A program made the position numbers and the translations under genes. Below the pieces are notes generated by a model. The model searched no databases and was not told the origin of the DNA. It worked only from the letters and a program-made list of their open reading frames with translations. Positions 33,580 to 42,868 of a DNA stretch of 64,000 nt are shown here, in pieces. The number at the start of each line of letters is the position of its first letter. The stretch's first letter is position 1. This stretch comes from Algibacter_G agarivorans. GTDB taxonomy: Bacteria > Bacteroidota > Bacteroidia > Flavobacteriales > Flavobacteriaceae. The DNA is taken from assembly GCF_039543245.1 (NCBI RefSeq), contig NZ_BAABJJ010000002.1, positions 1-64,000 on the forward strand. The letters are read 5' to 3'.

Positions 33580-34071
33580 GTGAACAAAGATAATATAGTT
33601 ATTCGAGAAATTGAACCTCGAGATAACACGCAATTAGAGCAGGTTATTAGGGCGTGTTTTTATGAGTTTGAAATTCCTTTAGAGGGCACTGCATATTCTG
33701 ATGCTGAAACACCGAGGATGTTTGAGTCTTATCAAAATGATAACGAGATCTATTTTGTAATTGATTTTAACGGAGAAGTTTTGGGAGGAGGAGGAATAAA
33801 ACCTTTAAAGGATTTTGAAAATGACATTTGTGAAATTCAAAAAATGTATTTTTCACCAAAAGTAAGAGGTATGGGTTATGGAAGAGCGTTATTTGAAAAA
33901 TGTTTGGAAAAAGCCAAAGAGTTGGGATATAAAAAATGTTATCTAGAATCGGCATCACAACTTAAAGCAGCAATTCATATTTATGAAAGCTATGGGTTTA
34001 AGCATTTAGGAGGAGCGCTAGGTAGTACTGGACATTACTCATGTGGTGTTTGGATGTTGAAGGATTTGTGA
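33580..34071 (+). CDS. GNAT N-acetyltransferase
   Basis: A 163-residue acetyltransferase starting with GTG 33580; the only upstream in-frame codons run into the promoter region. The acetyl-CoA motif is VRGMGYGRALFEKCLEKA, preceded by the beta4 strand CEIQKMYFSP and followed by the beta5 segment AAIHIYESYGFKHLGG. The substrate is not predictable. It stands alone ahead of prmC on the same strand (91-bp gap). Confidence 0.88.
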   Translation: MNKDNIVIREIEPRDNTQLEQVIRACFYEFEIPLEGTAYSDAETPRMFESYQNDNEIYFVIDFNGEVLGGGGIKPLKDFENDICEIQKMYFSPKVRGMGYGRALFEKCLEKAKELGYKKCYLESASQLKAAIHIYESYGFKHLGGALGSTGHYSCGVWMLKDL

Positions 34072-34161
34072 TTAACGAATATCGATTTTAGATTTTTGAA
34101 CTAAAAAAATGCTTTGAAAAAGTAAGTTGGTTTAAGCTAGAAACATGTCAGTATAATAAAA

Positions 34162-35028
34162 ATGAAGTTAAAAGATATTCAAAATACATATCATCAAGAA
34201 TTAGATTCGATTTATGGTGAGGAAGAGGTTAATAGCTTCTTTTTTATGCTGATAGAATCCTTTTATGGTGTATCAAGAATTCAACTAGCTATGGATTCTG
34301 ATTATGCTATTGATGATTCCAAAGAAATTATGGATGCTTTAGAGTTATTGAAGCAGCAAAAGCCAATTCAATATATAATTGGAGAAACCGAATTTAATGG
34401 ATTGCCTTTTAAAGTGAACGGCCATGTTTTGATTCCAAGGCCTGAAACCGAAGAATTAGTTGAATGGGTTTTGAAAAAAGTAGATCATAATAAACCTATT
34501 ACTATTTTGGATATAGGAACAGGAAGCGGTTGTATTGCTATCTCATTAGCTAAAAACTTGCCAAATGCTAAAGTTTTTGCTCTGGATGTTTCCGCGAAAG
34601 CGTTAAAAACAGCAAAAGAAAATGCAGATTTAAATGATGTTAATGTTGAGTTTGTAGAGGCTGATATCTTGACCGTAGGTCATGCTGAACTTGTTTCAGT
34701 ATCTCACAAATTTGATATCATAGTTTCCAATCCGCCTTATGTGCGAGAAAAGGAAAAGCGGTTTATGAAACCTAATGTTTTAGAAAATGAGCCTCATTTG
34801 GCACTTTTTGTAAAAGATGAAAACCCGTTACTATTTTATGAAGCGATAACACAATTTGCTTCCAGTAATTTATCGATGGGTGGGCAGTTGTTTTTTGAGA
34901 TTAATGAATATTTAGGACATGACATGGTTGATTTATTAAATGATAATAATTTCAAGAATATAGAGCTAAAACAAGACATTTTTAAAAAAGATAGAATGAT
35001 TAAGGGAGAAAAGATTAACGAATTTTAA
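34162..35028 (+). CDS. prmC: PrmC, release factor glutamine methyltransferase
   Basis: A 288-residue enzyme methylating the GGQ glutamine of peptide release factors. It has an N-terminal helical domain, RPETEELVEWVL, SAM motif DIGTGSGCIAI and the catalytic NPPY at residues 190-193. Residues 173-182 (GHAELVSVSH) are encoded by a dispersed repeat copy (34679-34699) lying in the loop before NPPY. The reading frame is kept and the motifs around it are intact, so the enzyme may tolerate the insertion. It runs with ligA on the same strand. Confidence 0.93.
   Translation: MKLKDIQNTYHQELDSIYGEEEVNSFFFMLIESFYGVSRIQLAMDSDYAIDDSKEIMDALELLKQQKPIQYIIGETEFNGLPFKVNGHVLIPRPETEELVEWVLKKVDHNKPITILDIGTGSGCIAISLAKNLPNAKVFALDVSAKALKTAKENADLNDVNVEFVEADILTVGHAELVSVSHKFDIIVSNPPYVREKEKRFMKPNVLENEPHLALFVKDENPLLFYEAITQFASSNLSMGGQLFFEINEYLGHDMVDLLNDNNFKNIELKQDIFKKDRMIKGEKINEF
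34678..34706 (+). repeat. Dispersed repeat arm inside the prmC coding sequence
   Basis: GTCATGCTGAACTTGTTTCAG-type arm at 34679-34699 matches the reverse complement of 18619-18639 at 20 of 21 positions. It encodes GHAELVSVSH in frame within prmC. Confidence 0.8.
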
Positions 35029-35063
35029 TTTTTTTAAATTTCAAGTAAATATTTTACAAGTAA

Positions 35064-37058
35064 ATGAGTGTAAAACAACAAATACAAGACTTACGGAACG
35101 AACTAAGGGAGCATAATTATAATTACTATGTGCTTGATAATGCAACCATTTCAGATTATGATTTTGATGTTAAACTGAAAGAACTTCAAGAATTAGAAGC
35201 TAAGTATCCCGAGTTTTTTGATGCAAATTCACCAACACAACGTGTTGGAGGAGCTGTTACCAAGAATTTTGAGACTATTCCTCATGAGCATCGTATGTAT
35301 TCCTTAGATAATTCATATTCTAAAGAAGATTTGCAAGATTGGGAAACCCGAATTAAAAAATTGGTAGATGGAGTGGTTCAATATACTTGTGAATTAAAAT
35401 ATGATGGTGCTTCTATAAGTTTAACCTATGAAAATGGCAATTTAATAAAAGCCATTACTCGAGGCGACGGATTTCAGGGTGATAACGTTACGGCAAACAT
35501 AAAAACCATTAAATCAGTTCCGCTTCAATTAAAAGGAGATTATCCACCAAAGTTTGATATACGTGGTGAAATTGTATTGCCTTTTGATGGTTTCAATAAA
35601 ATGAATGAAGAACGTATTGAAATTGGTGAAGAGCCTTATAGAAACCCAAGAAATACGGCGTCAGGAAGTTTAAAATTACAGGATAGTGCTGAGGTTGCTA
35701 AGCGTCCGTTAGAATGTTTGCTTTATAATTTAACAGGTTCTAATTTAGGGATCAAGACACAATTTGAAAGTTTAGATAAAGCAAGACAATGGGGGTTTAA
35801 AGTGCCTAAAGCAGCAAAAATAGCTAATTCTATTGATGACGTTTTAGAGTTTATTAATTATTGGGATGTGCATCGTCACGATTTGCCTTATGAAACGGAT
35901 GGTGTAGTTGTTAAAGTAAACGATTTACAGCAACAAGAAGAGCTAGGTTATACGGCCAAAGCACCACGTTGGGCAATGGCTTATAAGTTTAAAGCAGAAC
36001 AAGTTTCTACACGATTAAATAGTATTACGTACCAAGTTGGTCGAACGGGAGCTATAACACCCGTGGCTAATTTAGAGCCTGTAGAGTTAGCAGGAACAAC
36101 TGTTAAGCGCGCCTCTTTGCACAATGCGGATCAGATTGAAAAACTAGATATAAGGGTTGGTGATGTGGTTTATGTTGAAAAGGGTGGGGAAATTATCCCC
36201 AAAATCTTAGGTGTAGATTTAAGTAAGCGTCCAGCGAATTCTGAGCCAACACAATATATAACACGATGCCCTGAATGTGAAACAGCATTAGTTAGGCAAG
36301 AAGGCGAAGCGCAGCATTATTGCCCAAATTATAATGGATGTAATCCGCAAATTATTGGTAGAATACAGCATTTTATATCCAGAAAAGCTATGGATATTGA
36401 TGGTTTAGGAGGAGAAACTGTGGCGCTTTTGGTAAATGAAGGTTTGATTAAAAATTATTCAGATTTATATGAATTAACCAAAGATCAGGTTATTCCGCTA
36501 GAACGCATGGCTGAAAAAAGTGCAGAGAATTTAATTCAGGGTATTGAGCAATCAAAAAACATTCCTTTTGAGCGTGTGCTTTATGCTTTAGGTATTCGGT
36601 ACGTTGGAGAAACTGTGGCAAAAAAGTTGGCAAAACATTATAAGCGTATAGATGCTATTGCTGTTGCTTCGCAAGATGAATTGGTGAACGTTGATGAAAT
36701 TGGTGTTAAGATAGCTGAAAGTGTTACTGCTTTTTTTGCTTCAGAAGAAAATGCCACTATTATTAATAGGTTAAAAGTTTTTGGGGTTCAGTTAGAAATG
36801 TCTGCAGAGCAGCTTATCGGACAGACCGATAAATTAAAAGGTGATATTGTTGTTGTCTCTGGAGTTTTTCATTCGGTTTCTAGAAATGAGCTTAAAAAAC
36901 TTATTGAAGACAATGGGGGAAAGGTGAGTAGTTCTATTTCTTCAAAAACAAGTTATATAGTAGCTGGAGATAATATGGGGCCAAGTAAAAAAGACAAGGC
37001 AGAAAAGCTAAATATTTCATTAATAAACGAGTATGAATTCTTACAAAAATTAATGTAA
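35064..37058 (+). CDS. ligA: NAD+-dependent DNA ligase
   Basis: A 664-residue essential ligase joining nicked DNA during replication and repair. The adenylated lysine is K112 in KYDG. The Zn-finger cysteines (CPEC, then CPNYNGC) lie near residues 404-430. A helix-hairpin-helix region follows and a BRCT domain ends the protein. Length is normal for LigA. It begins 35 bp after prmC and likely shares its transcript. A small membrane protein gene follows after a probable break. Confidence 0.97.
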   Translation: MSVKQQIQDLRNELREHNYNYYVLDNATISDYDFDVKLKELQELEAKYPEFFDANSPTQRVGGAVTKNFETIPHEHRMYSLDNSYSKEDLQDWETRIKKLVDGVVQYTCELKYDGASISLTYENGNLIKAITRGDGFQGDNVTANIKTIKSVPLQLKGDYPPKFDIRGEIVLPFDGFNKMNEERIEIGEEPYRNPRNTASGSLKLQDSAEVAKRPLECLLYNLTGSNLGIKTQFESLDKARQWGFKVPKAAKIANSIDDVLEFINYWDVHRHDLPYETDGVVVKVNDLQQQEELGYTAKAPRWAMAYKFKAEQVSTRLNSITYQVGRTGAITPVANLEPVELAGTTVKRASLHNADQIEKLDIRVGDVVYVEKGGEIIPKILGVDLSKRPANSEPTQYITRCPECETALVRQEGEAQHYCPNYNGCNPQIIGRIQHFISRKAMDIDGLGGETVALLVNEGLIKNYSDLYELTKDQVIPLERMAEKSAENLIQGIEQSKNIPFERVLYALGIRYVGETVAKKLAKHYKRIDAIAVASQDELVNVDEIGVKIAESVTAFFASEENATIINRLKVFGVQLEMSAEQLIGQTDKLKGDIVVVSGVFHSVSRNELKKLIEDNGGKVSSSISSKTSYIVAGDNMGPSKKDKAEKLNISLINEYEFLQKLM

Positions 37059-37144
37059 TTTTATTTTTTATCGATAAAAAGTCGTTTTTATACGTTTAAT
37101 TGCAATATTTTATTATATTTGTCTTCTAATTGTAAATTACTATT

Positions 37145-37882
37145 ATGTACAAGTCGAAAGTCTTGGTAGGATTTGTTTTAGTGTTATATGTGTTGTTCGT
37201 TATTTTTGAGTTTACGGGCAATAGTGATGTGGCATATTACTTGAATTCTCTCATTATACCGGTGATAACATTGATTTATATGTTATTTGTAAATAAGAAA
37301 AATATTTTCTTTTTGATGTTTTTATTATGTTATTCAATGTCAGATTTATTAGGAGTCATAATTTACAGTATTCCTTTTAATGAAGATTCAATAATGTATG
37401 ATTTTGATTATTATATAGGAAATTCATTATATATATTAGCTTATGCATTCTTGTTTATAAAGATTGCCAAATCAATTAGTTTCTTTCATGTCTTAAAAAA
37501 TTTCAAAATTCATTTAGTTGTTTTAACTATTTTGAATGTATATCTGGTTTATGTCTTACAGATGATTCTCAATCCGTATGATGGCATGTATAACAACTAT
37601 TATCTGGAGCTAACATATAATATAGTGATGCTTTCATTGTTATCTGTAGCGTTATTAAATTATTTCTTTAGAGATGATAAAAAGTCCTTGTATATGTTTT
37701 TAGGAGCTTTATGTATTGTTTTTTCTGAAGTTATTGACGTAGCTTATCTTTATATTGCCCAACGATGCATATTAAATGTTTTAGCTACTACGCTTGCTGT
37801 TGCTGCCTTTTATTTCTTTTATCAACAATCAAAGCTAGTAAACAAGGTTAATGAAGAAGAGAAGTATATGGTTATGGAATAG
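37145..37882 (+). CDS. Multi-pass membrane protein of unknown function
   Basis: A 245-residue protein with seven to eight predicted hydrophobic helices across nearly its whole length. It has few charged residues except a short C-terminal tail (NKVNEEEKYM). No catalytic or transport motif was recognised. A TATATTTG box at 37114-37121 precedes it by 23 bases. It converges with the DoxX gene. It could be a distant YhhN/TMEM86-like protein, which is only a guess from topology. Confidence 0.65.
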   Translation: MYKSKVLVGFVLVLYVLFVIFEFTGNSDVAYYLNSLIIPVITLIYMLFVNKKNIFFLMFLLCYSMSDLLGVIIYSIPFNEDSIMYDFDYYIGNSLYILAYAFLFIKIAKSISFFHVLKNFKIHLVVLTILNVYLVYVLQMILNPYDGMYNNYYLELTYNIVMLSLLSVALLNYFFRDDKKSLYMFLGALCIVFSEVIDVAYLYIAQRCILNVLATTLAVAAFYFFYQQSKLVNKVNEEEKYMVME

Positions 37883-37889
37883 AGGAGTC

Positions 37890-38270
37890 TTATGACTTTT
37901 TAATAAACGGAATATCTTTTCTGTGGATATAGAGAATAATTGCAGAAAGTATAAATGTAACAATTGCGGTTATAAATAATACGCCACCATCATTCTTTAC
38001 TTCAATGCCTAACTGAGTTAGATGCATTATCATAGCACCCCCAATAATTCCTAATGTAAGTGTTGCGCCAACCCAAACGGTTTTAGGTATAAGCAATAAT
38101 ATCCCTGCAAGGAGTTCTAATATGCCAATACTTATTCTTCCAACAGGCTCTAAACCTACTTTTTCAAATATGTAAACACTGTCTGGATGTGCAGAGAATT
38201 TAAAACGTAAAGTTTGAATTAAAATAATGGCAACTAGTAGTCGTAAAGCTAACGGTATGTATTTTTTCAT
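37890..38270 (-). CDS. DoxX family membrane protein
   Basis: A 126-residue four-helix membrane protein of the DoxX family, with the FEKVGLEPVGRISIGILELLAG core. Members are small integral membrane proteins, some linked to thiosulfate oxidation or redox stress; the role here is unknown. It is last in the leftward run after the two 5'-nucleotidase-like genes. Confidence 0.82.
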   Translation of the reverse strand: MKKYIPLALRLLVAIILIQTLRFKFSAHPDSVYIFEKVGLEPVGRISIGILELLAGILLLIPKTVWVGATLTLGIIGGAMIMHLTQLGIEVKNDGGVLFITAIVTFILSAIILYIHRKDIPFIKKS

Positions 38271-38329
38271 CGTATAAATTTTATATTCAGACGCTTTCTT
38301 TTTGAAAAACTATCACAGATTATAGAAAT

Positions 38330-39247
38330 TTAGACAATTATAGAAGTTCCGTTTGCCGATTTGCCTTTGTTTGTATCGAAATAGAAATCTATTCGACCTA
38401 GATTAATGCCGTAACAGCCTACTTGGTTAACCAGCATGCTTTTTTCTTCGCTATTTTTGACAATAGTTGGTTTTGGAAGAAAAGTATGGGTATGGCCTCC
38501 AATAATTAAATCAATGTCTTTTGTGGTTTTAGCTAATTTTAAATCACTTATTTTGTTTGGGTTGTTTTTATAGTAGTACCCTAAATGCGATAAGCAAATG
38601 ATTAAGTCGCATTGTTGGTCTTCCTTCAAAATACGGGTCATATCTTGAGAAATTTCAATAGGGTCTAAATATTTGGTTTCTTTAAACATAGAAGGGGTTA
38701 CCAATCCGTTTAATTCAATTCCTAAACCAAAAACCCCTATTTTAATACCATCTTTTTTGAACATTTTATAAGGTTTGGTATGTGTGTCCATTATGGTGTT
38801 TGAAAAATCATAATTTGCAGAAATAAACTGGAATTCTGCATGTGGTAATTGCGCATACAAGCCATCAATTCCATTGTCGAAATCATGATTGCCAATAGTG
38901 GCAGCGTCATATTTAAGTTTGCTCATGAGTTTAAACTCCAATTCGCCACCATAATAATTAAAGTAGGGTGTGCCTTGAAAAATATCACCGGCATCAAGCA
39001 ATAAGGTATTTGGGTTTTCTTTTCTAATAGAATCAATTAAACTAGCCCGTCTTGCAACGCCTCCTTTATTAGCATTTCTACCATCTTCAGGACCAAAAGG
39101 ATCAATATGGCTGTGCACATCGTTAGTGTGTAAAATGGTGATTTTAGTAGTTTTCTCCTTATAGGTAAACGATTGTAAACCTAAGCTTCCAAGAGTTACT
39201 AAAGCGGTTCCAGCTGATGCTTGCTGAATAAAATCTCTGCGCTTCAT
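38330..39247 (-). CDS. Metallophosphatase half of a 5'-nucleotidase (Tat-exported)
   Basis: A 305-residue protein with a twin-arginine-like signal (MKRRDFIQQASAG, then a hydrophobic stretch). The calcineurin-like catalytic domain shows the metal ligands in ILHTNDVHSH, LLDAGDIFQG, GNHDFDNG, LSHLGYY and GGHTHTF. The C-terminal substrate-binding domain of classical UshA-type enzymes is absent here; it is encoded by the preceding gene (39256-40014). It should hydrolyse nucleotides or UDP-sugars in the periplasm, perhaps together with that partner. Confidence 0.88.
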   Translation of the reverse strand: MKRRDFIQQASAGTALVTLGSLGLQSFTYKEKTTKITILHTNDVHSHIDPFGPEDGRNANKGGVARRASLIDSIRKENPNTLLLDAGDIFQGTPYFNYYGGELEFKLMSKLKYDAATIGNHDFDNGIDGLYAQLPHAEFQFISANYDFSNTIMDTHTKPYKMFKKDGIKIGVFGLGIELNGLVTPSMFKETKYLDPIEISQDMTRILKEDQQCDLIICLSHLGYYYKNNPNKISDLKLAKTTKDIDLIIGGHTHTFLPKPTIVKNSEEKSMLVNQVGCYGINLGRIDFYFDTNKGKSANGTSIIV

Positions 39248-39255
39248 AATGCATT

Positions 39256-40014
39256 TTAATGAATTTGAGTAAATCTATCGTCTCTAACGGGATTAATAGT
39301 ATCGGCTTTTATAAAATGATCTATTAAAGCATTTCTAATTTTATAATTTAAAACATAAAGGCTATCATTTGTTTTAAAAAAACTCATGTTATCACCACCA
39401 TTGTACAAATAATCATTGGTGGCTACATAATAGGTTCTGTTTAAGTCTATGGGCTTCCCTTTTATTTTGGCGTCAACAATTTTAAAATCTTTATCCAAGG
39501 TAAGCTTAAGTTTAGATATGGGATGCGCTCTTTTTGCTCTACTTAAATAGTTGATTAATTGATTAATTTGAGCGCTTTTTAAAGCAACTACAACAATACT
39601 GTTTTCAAAAGGCATCAACTTAAAAGCGGTTCTTTTGGTAATATGTCCTTTTGGTAAAATAGACCGAATACTACCGTAATTAAGCAGCACCATATCAATG
39701 TTTTTTTCTGTTCTGCCATTAAAAATAGGATTGGCTTCATCATAAACAGCATCAGCCATAAAATTTCCTAAAGCCGTATTAAATTCGCCATCAGTTTTTG
39801 AATAGGTATCAACGGCATAGGCTAAAACACTATCTAAATCTTTCTGGATATGATCTCTGAAGGGTTTAATGAAAGTCTCTATTTCAGGGTCTATAGCAAG
39901 TGTGTCTGTAATCTGAATTTGCTTTCCTTCGATTTTTGAAAGCTCCATTTTTTGGTTTTTACAACTCGAAAAAACAAAAATATTTAACAAAATAAATAAA
40001 TGTGTAAACCTCAT
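39256..40014 (-). CDS. 5'-nucleotidase C-terminal domain lipoprotein
   Basis: A 252-residue lipoprotein (lipobox FSSC, counting from ATG 40014). It consists essentially of the 5'-nucleotidase C-terminal substrate-binding domain: YSKTDGEFNTALGNFMADAV, NYGSIRSILPKG and the substrate-stacking NDYLYNGGDNMSFF. The catalytic domain is the separate Tat-exported gene 8 bases downstream. The start at 40014 is chosen for the lipobox; 40065 would add a charged stretch. The two halves are transcribed in the order C-domain, then N-domain, the reverse of the fused enzyme. Confidence 0.85.
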   Translation of the reverse strand: MRFTHLFILLNIFVFSSCKNQKMELSKIEGKQIQITDTLAIDPEIETFIKPFRDHIQKDLDSVLAYAVDTYSKTDGEFNTALGNFMADAVYDEANPIFNGRTEKNIDMVLLNYGSIRSILPKGHITKRTAFKLMPFENSIVVVALKSAQINQLINYLSRAKRAHPISKLKLTLDKDFKIVDAKIKGKPIDLNRTYYVATNDYLYNGGDNMSFFKTNDSLYVLNYKIRNALIDHFIKADTINPVRDDRFTQIH

Positions 40015-40073
40015 AATATAAAAAAGAAAATTTGAACGTACTTTTGTTACCTTTGCGCAAAGCATAAAGATAA

Positions 40074-40592
40074 ATGATTTTAAAGGGTTTTAAAGAAAAA
40101 TCTAATAAAAAGTACTTAAACAAATTGTTGTCTGAAAGACAGGTAAATGTTAACGATGACAAGTTAATAAGTTTAGGAATTATCTTTAATATTGATGAAA
40201 TTCATGATTTTGAATCATTTCGAAAACTATCGGATTTCATAAAAGTTAGACCAAATAAATTAAAGATTATTGCATTTTCTGAAAGTAAGAAAGGCGATAT
40301 ATATGCGTGGGATGAGTGTTATAACTTAAAAGATTTTGGTTGGAACGGAAAAATTAAAAACGCTGATTTACAAGAGTTTTTGGATGTCCCGTTTGATATT
40401 CTGATTAGTTATTATGAAAAAGATGTTTTAGAATTAAAATTGATGACCGCTAAGTCAAAAGCAAAATTTAAAATAGGCATTTTGCAAACAGATGAACGTT
40501 TAAACGATTTGATTATTAAAACCAGTCTAAAACAGTTTGAAATATTTAAAAAAGAAGTTTTTAAGTACCTAAATATATTAAATAAAATATAG
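40074..40592 (+). CDS. DUF6913-like protein
   Basis: A 172-residue cytosolic protein with basic N terminus (MILKGFKEKSNKKYLNKLL) and a mixed alpha/beta core. It resembles the flavobacterial DUF6913 family often found before dapA. No catalytic motif is visible; its role is unknown. The gene is 5 bases from dapA and is probably cotranscribed. A TACCTTTG box lies at 40048-40055. Confidence 0.7.
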   Translation: MILKGFKEKSNKKYLNKLLSERQVNVNDDKLISLGIIFNIDEIHDFESFRKLSDFIKVRPNKLKIIAFSESKKGDIYAWDECYNLKDFGWNGKIKNADLQEFLDVPFDILISYYEKDVLELKLMTAKSKAKFKIGILQTDERLNDLIIKTSLKQFEIFKKEVFKYLNILNKI

Positions 40593-40597
40593 TAAAA

Positions 40598-41476
40598 ATG
40601 AATAATAAGTTTCTAGGAACTGGAGTGGCATTGGTAACCCCTTTTAAGGTAGATTTAAGTATAGATCATGAGGCCTTAGCCAATATTGTAAATTATAATA
40701 TTGATAGTGGTACGGAGTACCTTGTGATTTGTGGTACAACTGGAGAAAACGTAACACTTACAAAACAAGAAAAAAAGGAAGTTGTTGCAACTATTTCTAA
40801 AGCTAATAACGGAAGAGTGCCTATGGTATTAGGTATTGGAGGTAATAATACGACTCAAGTAATTGAAGAAATAAAATCAACTGATTTGAGTAAAATAGAT
40901 GCTATTTTATCGGTGTCGCCATATTATAGTAAACCAACACAAGAAGGTGTTTATCAGCATTTCAAGGCCATTGCAGAGGTGTCGCCTGTTGATATCATTT
41001 TATACAATGTGCCTGGACGTACTTCAAAGAATGTTGAGGTGGAAACAACTTTAAGGCTGGCAAACGATTTTAAAAACGTTATTGCTGTTAAAGAGGCTGG
41101 AAATAATATGTCGCAATATCTAGAGTTGATAAAGAATAAACCAGAAGATTTTTTAGTAATTTCTGGCGATGATGATTTAGCTTTGGGAGTTGTTTTAGCA
41201 GGTGGGGCAGGTGTTATTTCTGTAATAGGACAAGGGTTTCCTGAGGCGTTTTCTAATATGATTCGTTTAGGATTAAAGGGTAATGCTAAAGAGGCATATA
41301 AACTTCATTTTAAGTTAATGGATGTTATTAGTTATATTTTTGAAGAAAATAATCCAGCGGGAATTAAAGCGGTTTTTGAAGCTTTAAAATTGTGCCAAGA
41401 CACCGTTCGATTGCCATTAGTTCCAGCATCAAATCAATTAAAACAAAAGATTGCAGATTTTGTAAATAATTTTTAA
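40598..41476 (+). CDS. dapA: 4-hydroxy-tetrahydrodipicolinate synthase
   Basis: A 292-residue TIM-barrel aldolase condensing pyruvate with aspartate semialdehyde, the first committed step to DAP/lysine. The Schiff-base lysine is K165 in VIAVKEAGNN; the CGTTGENVTL motif and the LYNVPGRT block are intact. The length matches bacterial DapA. It follows the DUF6913-like gene closely and is ahead of bamD with a 120-bp gap. Confidence 0.96.
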   Translation: MNNKFLGTGVALVTPFKVDLSIDHEALANIVNYNIDSGTEYLVICGTTGENVTLTKQEKKEVVATISKANNGRVPMVLGIGGNNTTQVIEEIKSTDLSKIDAILSVSPYYSKPTQEGVYQHFKAIAEVSPVDIILYNVPGRTSKNVEVETTLRLANDFKNVIAVKEAGNNMSQYLELIKNKPEDFLVISGDDDLALGVVLAGGAGVISVIGQGFPEAFSNMIRLGLKGNAKEAYKLHFKLMDVISYIFEENNPAGIKAVFEALKLCQDTVRLPLVPASNQLKQKIADFVNNF

Positions 41477-41597
41477 GAGCCTGTTAAATATTACTTAAAC
41501 CTTATGATTGCTGACTTTAAGCCGTTATTTTAGCCTCAAAATAATATTTTTAAAATCCATATTAATAGCGTATTTTTGCATGCTGTATTAAAAATCT

Positions 41598-42437
41598 ATG
41601 AACAAATTTTTTTACATATTATTAGTATTTACTGTTTTAAATAGCTGTAGCGAGTATCAAAAGGCTTTAAAAGCTGATGGAGAAGGGGCTATTGCAGAAA
41701 AGTTTAAAATGGGAGAAACCCTATATGAAGAGGGTAAATTTGAAAAAGCGAATAGGCTTTTTGCTCAAATTGTACCAAATTACAGAGGGAAACCACAAGC
41801 TGAAAAACTCATGTACTTGTATTCTAATTCATTTTATAAAATGGGTGATTACTATGTTTCGGGATATCAGTTTGAGCGTTTTGCAGCAAGTTATCCTAAA
41901 AGTGAGAAGTTAGAAGAAGCATCTTTTTTAAGCGCAAAAAGTTCTTATATGCTGTCACCAGTATATACTAAAGACCAAACTGAAACTAAAGAAGCTATTG
42001 AAAAACTTCAAGAGTTTATTAATGTTTATCCGGATTCTGAATATGCCACTGAAGCTAGTAAATTAGTACAAGAGTTAGATTTTAAGCTTGAAAAAAAGTC
42101 CTATAGTATAGCAAAACAGTATAACCAAATATCAGACTATCCAGCTTCTGTAAGGTCGTTTGATAATTTTATATTTGAATTCCCAGGTTCATCACTACGT
42201 GAAGATGCTTTGTTTTATAGATTGGATTCTGCATATAAGCTAGCTATGAACAGTGTGGAATTAAAAAAAACATTACAATTCGGAATAGTAAATTTAAAAA
42301 AGCAACGTCTTGAAACGGCAAAGGAATATTCTGATATATTCAAAAGTTCTTTTGTCAATTCTAAGTATATTAAAGATGTAAATAGTATGGCAGTTGCTAT
42401 AGAAGAAGAATTAAAAAATTACAGCACAAAAAGTTAA
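41598..42437 (+). CDS. bamD: BamD-like outer membrane assembly lipoprotein
   Basis: A 279-residue lipoprotein (lipobox VLNSC near residue 15) consisting of TPR-like repeats: EKFKMGETLYEEGKFEKANRLF, the FERFAASYPKS motif and YPDSEYATEASK. BamD is the essential lipoprotein of the BAM complex that inserts beta-barrels. A TATTTTTG box at 41571-41578 precedes the ATG. The order bamD-rpoZ-coaBC-porD-like-recN is typical for Flavobacteriia and supports the call. Confidence 0.9.
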   Translation: MNKFFYILLVFTVLNSCSEYQKALKADGEGAIAEKFKMGETLYEEGKFEKANRLFAQIVPNYRGKPQAEKLMYLYSNSFYKMGDYYVSGYQFERFAASYPKSEKLEEASFLSAKSSYMLSPVYTKDQTETKEAIEKLQEFINVYPDSEYATEASKLVQELDFKLEKKSYSIAKQYNQISDYPASVRSFDNFIFEFPGSSLREDALFYRLDSAYKLAMNSVELKKTLQFGIVNLKKQRLETAKEYSDIFKSSFVNSKYIKDVNSMAVAIEEELKNYSTKS

Positions 42438-42448
42438 ATAATATCACA

Positions 42449-42778
42449 ATGGATTTAAAAAAAACCAATGCTCCAGTTAATACGGTAACGTACGACAGAA
42501 ATCAGATAGATGAGCCAACAGAAAATATCTATGAGTCAATTTCTATCATTGCAAGACGTGCAGAGCAAATTAACACAGAGATAAAGAAAGAACTAATCGA
42601 TAAGTTAGAAGAATTTGCGACTTATAACGATAGTCTTGAAGAAATCTTTGAAAACAAAGAGCAAATCGAGGTTTCTAAATTTTACGAAAAATTGCCAAAG
42701 CCTCATTCATTAGCCGTTCAAGAATGGTTAACAGATAAAATATATTTTAGAAATACAGAGGAAGGTTCTCAGGAATAA
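42449..42778 (+). CDS. rpoZ: RNA polymerase omega subunit, Bacteroidota type
   Basis: A 109-residue protein matching the Bacteroidota RpoZ: NIYESISIIARRAEQINTEIKKEL, the conserved omega helix. Omega supports RNA polymerase assembly. It follows bamD by 11 bases and precedes coaBC, the usual gene order in this class. Confidence 0.88.
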   Translation: MDLKKTNAPVNTVTYDRNQIDEPTENIYESISIIARRAEQINTEIKKELIDKLEEFATYNDSLEEIFENKEQIEVSKFYEKLPKPHSLAVQEWLTDKIYFRNTEEGSQE

Positions 42779-42868
42779 TTTCTAAATTTAAGCACCATTT
42801 TATAAACTCCAAAACCGTTTTAATAAATGGCTTTGGAGTTTATTTCGTTATTAATCACAAGCTTTTTT

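Noticed and set aside
33069..33600. FMN riboswitch upstream of ribD
   Set aside because: The gap before ribD is only 2 bases and the lipoprotein gene is upstream; no RFN-like fold seen near 33526-33580.
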